A stretch of DNA of 5,638 bases from contig CALLKE010000184.1 in the NCBI GenBank assembly GCA_938008555.1, forward strand, positions 1-5,638. The letters are read 5' to 3'. This DNA comes from an uncultured Pedobacter sp. (lineage in GTDB: Bacteria; Bacteroidota; Bacteroidia; Sphingobacteriales; Sphingobacteriaceae). The notes beneath the pieces are model-generated. The model was given only the letters and a program-made list of their open reading frames with translations. It was not told where the DNA came from and ran no database searches. Shown here piece by piece: positions 1 to 5,638 of this stretch; positions within the stretch are counted from its first letter, which is position 1, and each line of letters starts with the position of its first letter. The position numbers and the translations under genes are program-made.

Positions 1-1
1 A

Positions 2-721
2 ACTCCGGGCGGTCCTTACGCAGCCACGGTACTTAAGGTGTCGCGCCTGTCGAATGGTACGACCCAGCCGAGCTATACGATTGAACGGGCATCTACGGAT
101 ACAGGGGAATTTTTCGCATTTAGGGGGATGACGCCCTCGGCCCTGAAACTCAGCATTTCCTCGGGGTCGCTATCTACGATGGAGTTTGCTTTCATGGGCC
201 GCGATGCAGTGGCAGCTAATGCTACCACCCTTCCTGGTAGTCCAATTGCTTCGCAAGCTTTCCCAATCATGTCGGGTGTGTCCGGTACGGCTTGCGCACT
301 CTGGGCTAAGGGTGCCCCACTTGCCGGTACATTCGTGAACTCGATTAGCCTGTCTTACGACAATACCCTGCGCGCACAATCTGCAATCTGCAGCTTGGGC
401 AGCATTGGTATCGGTAGCGGCACTATCAACGTCACGGCTGACCTTGAAGTTTATTTCGCCAGTGGTCGCGCCTTCTATGATGAGTTCCTCTCGAACGCCA
501 ACATGGAAATCGCTTTCACTGCTTTTGACACCCAAGGTAACGGCTACATCTTCACCTTGCCACAGGCGAATATCAGCAGCTACAGCCTGAATGCTGGTGG
601 CAAGGACCAAGACCTGATGGCCTCCATCAGCGTGACCGGCCTGCTTGACTTGGGTAATGCTGATGCAGCTTTGCGCAAGGTTATGTTTATCGACCGCGTT
701 GGCGCTGCACTGGTCCCCTAA
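2..721 (+). CDS. Major tail tube protein, 5'-truncated by the window edge
   Basis: Probable tail tube protein, which stacks in rings to form the DNA conduit of the tail. The frame is open from base 2 to the TAA at 719-721, giving 239 visible residues. The GTG at 38 is unlikely to be the start, because the reading frame continues upstream to the edge without a stop and no Shine-Dalgarno site precedes it. The region around residues 25-65 of the visible part (YTIERASTDTGEFFAFRGM, then SGSLSTMEFAFMGRD) resembles what I know of the Phage_tube_2 type of siphovirus tube protein. The rest is beta-rich, with many Ser, Thr, Gly and Ala residues and a late SLSYDN segment, as expected for a tube fold. 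Such proteins are usually near 300 residues, so an N-terminal part is probably missing. The neighbours, chaperone then tape measure, support the call. An intrinsic terminator follows 31 bases after the stop, as is common behind abundant structural genes. Family assignment is by eye. Confidence 0.85.
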   Translation, partial: TPGGPYAATVLKVSRLSNGTTQPSYTIERASTDTGEFFAFRGMTPSALKLSISSGSLSTMEFAFMGRDAVAANATTLPGSPIASQAFPIMSGVSGTACALWAKGAPLAGTFVNSISLSYDNTLRAQSAICSLGSIGIGSGTINVTADLEVYFASGRAFYDEFLSNANMEIAFTAFDTQGNGYIFTLPQANISSYSLNAGGKDQDLMASISVTGLLDLGNADAALRKVMFIDRVGAALVP

Positions 722-752
722 TCTCTCCTGTGGTCGGTTAACACCGTCCTTT

Positions 753-783
753 GCCCTCCGGATGAAAATCTGGAGGGCTTTTT
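753..783 (+). terminator. Strong intrinsic terminator after the tail tube gene
   Basis: An 11-bp stem (753-763 with 768-778, one G-T wobble at 760/771) closes a GAAA tetraloop at 764-767 and is followed by five T residues (779-783). The upper stem is GC-rich (GCCCTCC/GGAGGGC). The reverse strand lacks a comparable T-run beyond the stem, so it should act only on + strand transcription. It lies 31 bases past the tube stop and 57 bases before the chaperone start. Confidence 0.9.
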
Positions 784-796
784 GCATTCTTGCAGC

Positions 797-802
797 TATA
801 AT
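797..802 (+). promoter_or_regulatory. Possible sigma70-type -10 box upstream of the chaperone gene
   Basis: A perfect TATAAT lies just downstream of the terminator T-run and 37 bases before the chaperone ATG, where a promoter restarting transcription would sit. No good -35 hexamer appears at 16-18 bp spacing (that area is the terminator arm, AGGGCT at 17 bp), and the extended -10 TG is not in register. It would have to be activator-dependent or weak, or be a chance match. A short repeat, GCCGGT at 809-814 and again at 816-821, lies in the predicted leader and can form a small CCGG/CCGG hairpin. Confidence 0.35.
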
Positions 803-828
803 GTGCGGGCCGGTTGCCGGTGAACCAC

Positions 829-832
829 AGGA
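829..832 (+). promoter_or_regulatory. Ribosome binding site of the tail assembly chaperone
   Basis: AGGA lies 7 bases before the ATG at 840, followed by an A-rich spacer. This supports 840 as the start. Confidence 0.75.
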
Positions 833-839
833 TTAAAAC

Positions 840-1265
840 ATGACTGCAAAAGCTACCACCAAGGCTGTTGACCTTTTCGCTGACTTCGCTGTAAACGAAG
901 CCCTCTCCCAAGACGGTGTTTGGGTGCCCTATAACGGTGACGTTGAGTTCCTTGTTGCCCGAGCCGGTAATAAGAACTACCGTAAGGTTGCACAAGCGCT
1001 GTACAAGAAGAATGAACGCTTGCTGGATTCCAAAACTGATGCTGCTGGCGAGAAGCTGACGGAAATCGTAGTGGAGTCGATGGCTAAAGGTATCCTTCTG
1101 GGCTGGCGCGGTAATGTGCAATTCCAAGGTGAACCCTTGCCGTACAGTTTGGACAATGCTCGTAAGCTACTTGCTCACGAACGCTTTCGGGATTGGATTG
1201 ATGCACAGGCAAAAGATGAGGCACAGTTCGCAGCAGTCCAAGAGGACGAAAACGAAAAAAACTAA
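840..1265 (+). CDS. Tail assembly chaperone, short form (lambda gpG-like position)
   Basis: Encodes a 141-residue acidic protein that probably acts as the short tail assembly chaperone, binding the tape measure protein and recruiting tube subunits; it is absent from the finished virion in lambda-like systems. The ATG at 840 has an AGGA site 7 bases upstream. Visible features are a VWVPYNGDVEFLVARAGNKNY segment near residues 27-47, typical of chaperones that resemble a small beta domain, then a helical middle part with ILLGW at about residues 85-90 followed by a G-rich turn and a C-terminal helix rich in Ala, Asp and Glu ending EDENEKN. The position between tube and tape measure genes and the frameshift site at the 3' end are diagnostic of this gene class. 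I recognise it mainly by context and general pattern. All seven arginine codons are CGN. Confidence 0.85.
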   Translation: MTAKATTKAVDLFADFAVNEALSQDGVWVPYNGDVEFLVARAGNKNYRKVAQALYKKNERLLDSKTDAAGEKLTEIVVESMAKGILLGWRGNVQFQGEPLPYSLDNARKLLAHERFRDWIDAQAKDEAQFAAVQEDENEKN

Positions 1266-1639
1266 TTGAGGTTATTGGGTGGCAGATGGAGTGGGGGAGT
1301 AAAATGGATATGCTTCTGCAAATGCAGGAGCAAGGACAGGAACCTCCCGCTCTGAGGAATAAACCTAAGCTGCTTGATAGACTTCAGTGGTACTTTGAAT
1401 GCTTCTATGAGTTGACAGGAGATAGAGGGTATACCCAGGGTTATCCTTTAGGCTTGTCAACCCGGCAAATCTATGACTACTGGAGCATATTTGGACTGTA
1501 CAACTTTGAGGACTTCTACTCTAAGGTTAAACTGATAGACAGAATATGGCTACAGAAGATGAGAGAGAAGTCGGATAAGGAATCCAATGCGAAGCAAACA
1601 CCAAAGGGTTCTGCGCCACCCAGGTTGCAATCAGGCTAA
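840..1639 (+). CDS. Frameshifted long tail assembly chaperone (lambda gpGT-like fusion, -1 slip at 1256-1262)
   Basis: Predicted 266-residue fusion: residues 1-141 are those of the short chaperone, then a -1 shift at A AAA AAC moves translation into the frame beginning at CTA 1262, adding 125 residues to the TAA at 1637-1639. In lambda the equivalent T domain binds the tail tube protein, while G binds the tape measure. The -1 frame is open from 1220 to 1639, so it overlaps the short gene only around the slip site; a +1 shift would stop at once at TGA 1267. The extension is aromatic-rich (LQWYFECFYELTGDRGY, then IYDYWSIFGLYNFEDFY), with a basic helix and a disordered Lys/Ser/Pro tail, and is probably helical. 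Six of its seven arginine codons are AGA or AGG, unlike the first half. Independent initiation at ATG 1286 or 1304 is the alternative; the ATG at 1304 has GGGGGAG 4 bases upstream. The slip model is favoured because the heptamer is exact and in the right register. Confidence 0.82.
1241..1246 (+). promoter_or_regulatory. Shine-Dalgarno-like element upstream of the slippery site
   Basis: AGAGGA ends 9 bases before the slippery heptamer, inside the coding sequence. SD-like elements about 10 bases upstream stimulate -1 frameshifting in E. coli dnaX by pairing with 16S rRNA of the translating ribosome. Here the role is inferred from sequence and spacing only. Confidence 0.5.
1256..1262 (+). promoter_or_regulatory. 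Programmed -1 ribosomal frameshift site, A AAA AAC
   Basis: The zero-frame codons GAA AAA AAC TAA contain the heptamer A AAA AAC in correct X XXY YYZ register, and it abuts the TAA stop at 1263-1265. A -1 slip re-pairs both tRNAs on AAA codons and continues with CTA at 1262. The run of seven A residues (1255-1261) could also allow a little transcriptional slippage. Confidence 0.87.
1293..1299 (+). promoter_or_regulatory. G-rich Shine-Dalgarno-like run before an in-frame ATG
   Basis: GGGGGAG lies 4 bases before ATG 1304, which is in frame with the chaperone extension. It could start a separate T-like protein of 111 residues, or the surrounding G-rich stretch (1277-1297) could form a structure that helps frameshifting. 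The spacing is a little short for efficient initiation. Neither use is proven by the sequence. Confidence 0.3.
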
Positions 1640-1676
1640 CTTCCAAAATGCCTGAATCGCAACCGAACCACCCAAA

Positions 1677-1692
1677 ACCCTTGAAACAGGGT
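1677..1692 (+). repeat. Small inverted repeat just before the second terminator
   Basis: ACCCT at 1677-1681 pairs with AGGGT at 1688-1692 across a 6-base loop. The hairpin ends two bases before the terminator stem and could stack with it in the transcript, or protect the 3' end. It has no T-run of its own. The stem is short, so this may be chance. Confidence 0.3.
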
Positions 1693-1694
1693 AG

Positions 1695-1719
1695 AATCCC
1701 GGCAATGCCGGGATTTTTT
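1695..1719 (+). terminator. Intrinsic terminator between the chaperone and tape measure genes
   Basis: A perfect 9-bp stem, AATCCCGGC at 1695-1703 with GCCGGGATT at 1707-1715, closes a 3-base loop (AAT). A run of six T residues spans 1714-1719. It lies 55 bases after the chaperone stop and only 12 bases before the tape measure ribosome binding site, with no recognisable promoter between them, so tape measure transcription must come from read-through or antitermination. Confidence 0.87.
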
Positions 1720-1730
1720 ACGCCTTCTGC

Positions 1731-1734
1731 GGAG
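1731..1734 (+). promoter_or_regulatory. Ribosome binding site fixing the tape measure start
   Basis: GGAG lies 4 bases before ATG 1739. No other in-frame start close by has such a site, so it supports 1739 as the tape measure start. Confidence 0.75.
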
Positions 1735-1738
1735 TGAT

Positions 1739-4700
1739 ATGGCCGATTTAAGTTACACAGTTGATGTAAAAGGACATGAGGACTTGCCGAAACTCGCGGC
1801 AGGCATTGATGCGGTTGCTACAGCGCTTGGTAACGGCAAAGACATCGCCAAAAAACTTGCAGAGTTTAAAGCTGCTATGGGCGGTATGGGCGGGTCGCTG
1901 GATGGGTTGAAGAGTCTAGAGACAACTCTCAAGGATAGTATCGGAGGATTAAGTAAAGCGCTTAAAAGTGAGATGGATCAGCTGCGTGGTGTGCTATCTA
2001 CTGCAGCCGCAGACTTTAAATCAAGCGGTCAAAAAGCGGGTAAAGCTCTTTCGGATGGTTTGGTAGAGGGTGTTGAAGGTGCGGGCAGAGCATTAAAACT
2101 TGCAGCTGACAGAAATCTAAAACTTAACGCTAAGTACGCTACCGATATTGAAACGGCAACACGGCAGATTCAAGAAAAAGGCAGCTCCGCTATGCTGCAG
2201 AGCTTGATGAATCGTGCAAGTAATATCCAGAGAATTCTGCAGACAGGCGGAGATAAAGCTGTCGCCATCGTACAAAAAACCTACGGAAGTGACTTCGTTG
2301 CTGCGATGCGGGATGGGTTGGCGCAACAGTTGACTACCCTAACTAACGCAGAACAGGCTACCACACGTTTGCGCCGGACTCAGCAAGAGCAAACAATCAA
2401 GGAAGGCCGAGAAGCTGCTGCAAAATTAGCAGAAGCCACTGCAAAAGCTAGGGCCAATTCTGCAACTAAGTTGACGACTGAGGATGACACTCGCCGGATG
2501 CTTGGACTTGCTACTCGTAGTGAGATGACCCGCCACCTGGCGAGCATTCGCGCACAAATGGAGCAAGGAGCCAGAGACGCGCAAGCTCGGGACATCATGC
2601 AGGTTCGCGCAGCTACTAATAATCCAGTAGGCGCTTTTCAGCGATACAATTCCAGCACCCAAACAGCCGGGGCTTTGATAGGCGCTAACTCCACCAATGC
2701 GCTTACAGGCAGTGTGAGTGCAGGTAGTGTGAGTGCAGTTATCCCCAAAGCCCAAGACATAGGACAAGTTAAACAGCTTTCCACCGCTTTCCAGAAGCTA
2801 ACAATCGACGGCAACAACGTCCACTCTATGGCCCGAGGCTTGGCCTCCGGCTTCAACCTGCTGTGGCTGACTTGGGGTAATCTGGTTCCGCTGTTTGCTG
2901 GTGCAGCAATCTCTAATGGCTTTGTACAGACAGTTAAGATGGGATCGCAGGTAGGGCATACGCTTAAGATCATCGAAGTCTTGGGCGAGAATACCACCAA
3001 AGAGATGGCAGGTCTTAACGACGAACTGCTTCGGATGGGCCACTCGGGACCATTTGGGCCGTTGGAAGTCGCTGAAGCGATGAAGACTCTATCCTTGGCT
3101 GGTTTAAAAGTTAATGAGATTTTAGCTGTCACGCCTGATGTGCTTAACTTTTCTATCGCAGGTACGACTGACCTAAAGACTGCTGCTGATACATTAGTCT
3201 CCGTAAGCACAGCTTTTGGTATGGGTGCCGGAGGTTTTGGCAGGGTTTCAGATGTAATCTCTAAAGCAGCTGCGGACTCTAAATCTAGTGTAGAGTCGTT
3301 TTCTAGTGCCATGAAAACTGCCTCTGTTATTAACAAGCAATATGGCGTGTCTCTTGAAGACACAGCAACAGGTATTGCCGCACTATCCCAGCTAGGTATT
3401 GAGGGCTCTGCGGCAGGTACTGCATTGCGGAACGCTTACGCCGATCTTTCTGGTAGGTCTATTCAAGTTGCTAAAGTCCTGAAACAGCAAGGCATTGAGA
3501 TGCGGACGGCGACAGGAGAATTCCGGCCTATGATCGAAGTTGTAGCCGAGCTAGATAAAAAACTACGCTCTATGGATGGTATCAGCCAGAAAAATCTGCT
3601 GCAATCCATAGCGTCTGAGCGAGGTGCTAAAGCAATTATTGAACTCTTAGAGTTAGTCCGTACACAAGCCAAAGATACATCTAAAACATTGGGAAATGCT
3701 TTAGAGGAAATGCGAGCAGGCATTGAAGAAAGCTACGGTTTTGCAGCAATTAGCGCTGCAAAATTATCGCAAACTACTGAGTCACAGTTTAAGGCTGTTA
3801 AGGCTACCCTTCAGACTAGCATGGTGCAAGCGTTTAAAGACGCCGAGCCAGAGTTATTGTTGATCTCAGATAGGCTTAAAAAAACACTCAGTAGCCCGGA
3901 GTTCATCGCGGACCTATCCGCTATCGTGACTTTTGTAGCTAAAGCTATCGCATCCTTCATATCTTTCGGCTCTGCACTAGTAGATCACGCAGCACTTGTT
4001 GTTGGACTTGCTGGAGGCTACAAAATACTTCAAGCAGCGCTAGTCAGCAAAACTGCAGCAACCGTTGCGGATACGTCTGCCACACTTGCCAATAACGCAG
4101 CTAAGGCGGGAGGTCTTGGATTAATTGGTGGCCTAGCTAGGCTATTGCCTGGAATAGGGACGGCTATCACCGTTGCGGCTGTTGCTTGGTCTTTGTATGA
4201 TATGTGGCAAGGTCGGAGTGTCGATACCTCTGCTAAAGCTGATGAGTTATACAACAACAACATAATTAAAAACCTACAAGACGAGGCTTTGAGGTTAAAA
4301 ACGCTCAACGATTTGAGAGCTACAGGCTTAAGCCTTACAGAAGCCCAAGCTCAGATGGACGCCAATAAAAAGCAAGGAGACTCTTCGAAACTGGGGCAAA
4401 CTGGATATGCTCGTGCGCGTCAAGAAGAAGAAAAAGCATGGAAAACTGTTGAGACTATGAAAGCTAAGAATATCCGGTTTATGCAAAACCCGGACGGGTT
4501 TGGCTATGTAGAGCTTGATTATTTTATAAAAAAAGCGGAAGAAAAAACTAATGTGGCTACGGCTGCATGGCGGTTGGCTACTCAAAATATAGCAGCTACG
4601 GCAGCTGCAGCAGAACAGGTCAAGGAAGAAAACAAGCGCTCCGCTCAACTAACTGTAGACGAGGTTAAGCAGCGTAAGGATGCAATCACCGGATTGTTTG

Positions 4701-5638
4701 GAGATATTAAATACGGTCTTGACGATAAGCCAAGGGGTGCGAATAGCCGCACCCAAAAACCCCGTTCCTACGACGAGCAAACCCTCCCCAATCTGCAGAA
4801 GCAGATGGACAGCGAATTGTCTGTTATCAAGGCACGCTTCGATTCCGAGAAAGCTATTCAAGATAGCGAGTACAAAAACCTCCTTGTCACCCAAGGGCAG
4901 CACCAAGCTAACTTACTTGCCTCTACGGTTACGTTTGAGCAGGACTCTATCGCCGTTATTGAAAAATCCTCTGCAGACTATGTAAACGCGTATGTAGAAC
5001 AATACGCAGAAATTAAGAAAGTCCGTGACGGGTTTAAGCCTGACAGTGAGAACTGGAAAGCAGAAGACGCAAAGCTTGAGGCATTGCGTAACAAAGCTAC
5101 TACAGATATACAAGCTAACCAAGACAAGATTGAGAAAATCAAACTTGACTCTAACAAGCGTCAACTGCTTGCTGCCCAAGACCTTGCAGGCGAAACCCGT
5201 AAGCTCATTAAAGCTGATGAAGAGTATTGGACTAAATCCAAACTTGAGACGGATAAGATTGAGTCGATGCAGAAGGTTGCGGAACAGTACCGCAACATCA
5301 ACACCTCTGTCTTCAGCAACGCAACTGCGTTGAAAGCAGAAGCTGAAGCTATTGCTGAGTCCAAGGCGCAACACGAAGGGCAGCTTGAGAACATTCGCAA
5401 GGAAATCGAACTGCGCATGGATGCTATCGCTGCCCTTGAAGAACTCTTGAAACTTGAGAGGGCTAAAGCCAATATCACAGGTAACTCTGCGGTTAGTGAC
5501 GAATTTGAGAGGGCTGTAGGAGCTAACAAAGCTCAACTAGAAGGGCTGAGAGACCGATACAGCAAGAGTGTTGCCGAAGGCACCGCAGACGGAGCACGCC
5601 GTGGGGCACTTGCTTACGAGAAAGAGATGAAAGCCAAG
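1739..5638 (+). CDS. Tail tape measure protein, 3' end beyond the window
   Basis: Tape measure protein, the extended helical scaffold inside the tail that sets tail length and is ejected ahead of the DNA. The frame runs 1300 codons from ATG 1739 (GGAG 4 bases upstream) with no stop, so the C-terminus is missing. Residues 1-200 are helical and rich in Ala, Lys and Gly; about 205-290 look like coiled coil; 324-333 are two copies of GSVSA. A hydrophobic stretch at 372-391 (FNLLWLTWGNLVPLFAGAAI) precedes the conserved core at about 408-640, which carries the TP901/PhageMin_Tail-type signature LSQLGIEGSAAGTALRN at 549-565. Two further hydrophobic stretches, 728-761 and 791-823, could enter the host membrane. 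A Lys/Arg/Pro-rich linker at about 997-1015 leads to a charged coiled-coil region to the edge. No lytic or peptidase motif is evident. There is not one cysteine codon in the visible part. Function is secure from length, core motif and gene order. Confidence 0.95.
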   Translation, partial: MADLSYTVDVKGHEDLPKLAAGIDAVATALGNGKDIAKKLAEFKAAMGGMGGSLDGLKSLETTLKDSIGGLSKALKSEMDQLRGVLSTAAADFKSSGQKAGKALSDGLVEGVEGAGRALKLAADRNLKLNAKYATDIETATRQIQEKGSSAMLQSLMNRASNIQRILQTGGDKAVAIVQKTYGSDFVAAMRDGLAQQLTTLTNAEQATTRLRRTQQEQTIKEGREAAAKLAEATAKARANSATKLTTEDDTRRMLGLATRSEMTRHLASIRAQMEQGARDAQARDIMQVRAATNNPVGAFQRYNSSTQTAGALIGANSTNALTGSVSAGSVSAVIPKAQDIGQVKQLSTAFQKLTIDGNNVHSMARGLASGFNLLWLTWGNLVPLFAGAAISNGFVQTVKMGSQVGHTLKIIEVLGENTTKEMAGLNDELLRMGHSGPFGPLEVAEAMKTLSLAGLKVNEILAVTPDVLNFSIAGTTDLKTAADTLVSVSTAFGMGAGGFGRVSDVISKAAADSKSSVESFSSAMKTASVINKQYGVSLEDTATGIAALSQLGIEGSAAGTALRNAYADLSGRSIQVAKVLKQQGIEMRTATGEFRPMIEVVAELDKKLRSMDGISQKNLLQSIASERGAKAIIELLELVRTQAKDTSKTLGNALEEMRAGIEESYGFAAISAAKLSQTTESQFKAVKATLQTSMVQAFKDAEPELLLISDRLKKTLSSPEFIADLSAIVTFVAKAIASFISFGSALVDHAALVVGLAGGYKILQAALVSKTAATVADTSATLANNAAKAGGLGLIGGLARLLPGIGTAITVAAVAWSLYDMWQGRSVDTSAKADELYNNNIIKNLQDEALRLKTLNDLRATGLSLTEAQAQMDANKKQGDSSKLGQTGYARARQEEEKAWKTVETMKAKNIRFMQNPDGFGYVELDYFIKKAEEKTNVATAAWRLATQNIAATAAAAEQVKEENKRSAQLTVDEVKQRKDAITGLFGDIKYGLDDKPRGANSRTQKPRSYDEQTLPNLQKQMDSELSVIKARFDSEKAIQDSEYKNLLVTQGQHQANLLASTVTFEQDSIAVIEKSSADYVNAYVEQYAEIKKVRDGFKPDSENWKAEDAKLEALRNKATTDIQANQDKIEKIKLDSNKRQLLAAQDLAGETRKLIKADEEYWTKSKLETDKIESMQKVAEQYRNINTSVFSNATALKAEAEAIAESKAQHEGQLENIRKEIELRMDAIAALEELLKLERAKANITGNSAVSDEFERAVGANKAQLEGLRDRYSKSVAEGTADGARRGALAYEKEMKAK
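2708..2737 (+). repeat. Tandem 15-bp repeat in the tape measure gene
   Basis: Two adjacent 15-base copies (2708-2722 and 2723-2737) differ at one base, C or T at the third position of the first codon, and encode GSVSA twice (residues 324-333). The small flexible residues suggest a linker between the N-terminal coiled coil and the first hydrophobic stretch. In-frame duplication is the simplest origin. Confidence 0.85.

Noticed and set aside
38..40. GTG as the start codon of the tail tube gene
   Set aside because: The frame is open upstream to the window edge, no Shine-Dalgarno site precedes it, and the protein would lack the N-terminal part expected for the family; the gene is truncated by the edge.
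170..787. Reverse-strand open frame opposite the tail tube gene
   Set aside because: It lies across the tube gene and the terminator, has no family resemblance and looks like a codon-bias shadow.
738..1127. Reverse-strand open frame opposite the chaperone gene
   Set aside because: It covers the terminator and promoter region and the start of the chaperone; no recognisable protein features.
1412..1435. Consensus TTGACA at 1412-1417 followed by TATACC at 1430-1435 as a promoter for the tape measure gene
   Set aside because: The spacer is only 12 bp, no -10 box lies at 16-18 bp, and any transcript would meet the terminator at 1695-1719.
2638..3363. Long reverse-strand open frame (241 codons)
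   Set aside because: Fully antisense to the conserved part of the tape measure gene; low-complexity Ser/Pro/Ala composition from the opposite strand's codon pattern.
4680..5333. Two short + strand open frames inside the tape measure gene
   Set aside because: They are out of frame with an intact, uninterrupted tape measure frame, have Ser/Arg/Thr-biased composition and no good ribosome binding site.
4913..5536. Reverse-strand open frame (207 codons) rich in Phe, Leu and Val that could look like a membrane protein
   Set aside because: The hydrophobic composition is the antisense reading of Lys/Glu-rich coiled-coil codons of the tape measure; no supported start or promoter.
1..5638. An undescribed defence, mobile or regulatory system hidden in the tail module
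   Set aside because: Both strands were read; there is no gap above 120 bases, no accessory gene, no tRNA, CRISPR or transposon end. The content is fully explained by tail morphogenesis genes.

Overview
The window is a piece of a tailed-phage (Caudoviricetes) or prophage structural module, all on the + strand. It carries four protein products in the standard order for long-tailed phages with lambda-like tails: tail tube protein, tail assembly chaperone, a frameshifted chaperone extension, and tape measure protein. The long tape measure, the G/GT-type frameshift and the lack of sheath or baseplate genes point to a siphovirus. Near-even base composition, Shine-Dalgarno sites and compact GC-rich hairpin plus T-run terminators fit a proteobacterial host, but the sequence does not let me name the host or the phage genus.

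Layout. Positions 1-721 hold the 3' part of a tail tube gene that enters from the left; its true start lies outside the window. Positions 722-839 are a gap with a strong intrinsic terminator (753-783), a consensus -10 box (797-802) and a ribosome binding site. Positions 840-1265 encode the short tail assembly chaperone. Its last sense codons form a canonical A AAA AAC slippery heptamer (1256-1262) directly against the TAA stop. A -1 slip there continues into an open frame to 1639, giving a 266-residue fusion. Positions 1640-1738 are a second gap with another intrinsic terminator (1695-1719) and the tape measure ribosome binding site. From 1739 to the right edge (5638) runs an uninterrupted 1300-codon tape measure frame with no stop, so its 3' end is missing.

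How they work together. In phages of this type the tube protein polymerises around a scaffold made of the tape measure protein coated with the short and frameshifted chaperones; the tape measure sets tail length and later leaves with the DNA. The two terminators flanking the chaperone gene would step expression down from tube to chaperone to tape measure unless antitermination operates.

I found no defence system, mobile element, RNA gene, CRISPR array or other accessory cargo. The points most worth following up are the frameshift cassette, the split in arginine codon use across the frameshift junction, and the paired terminators.
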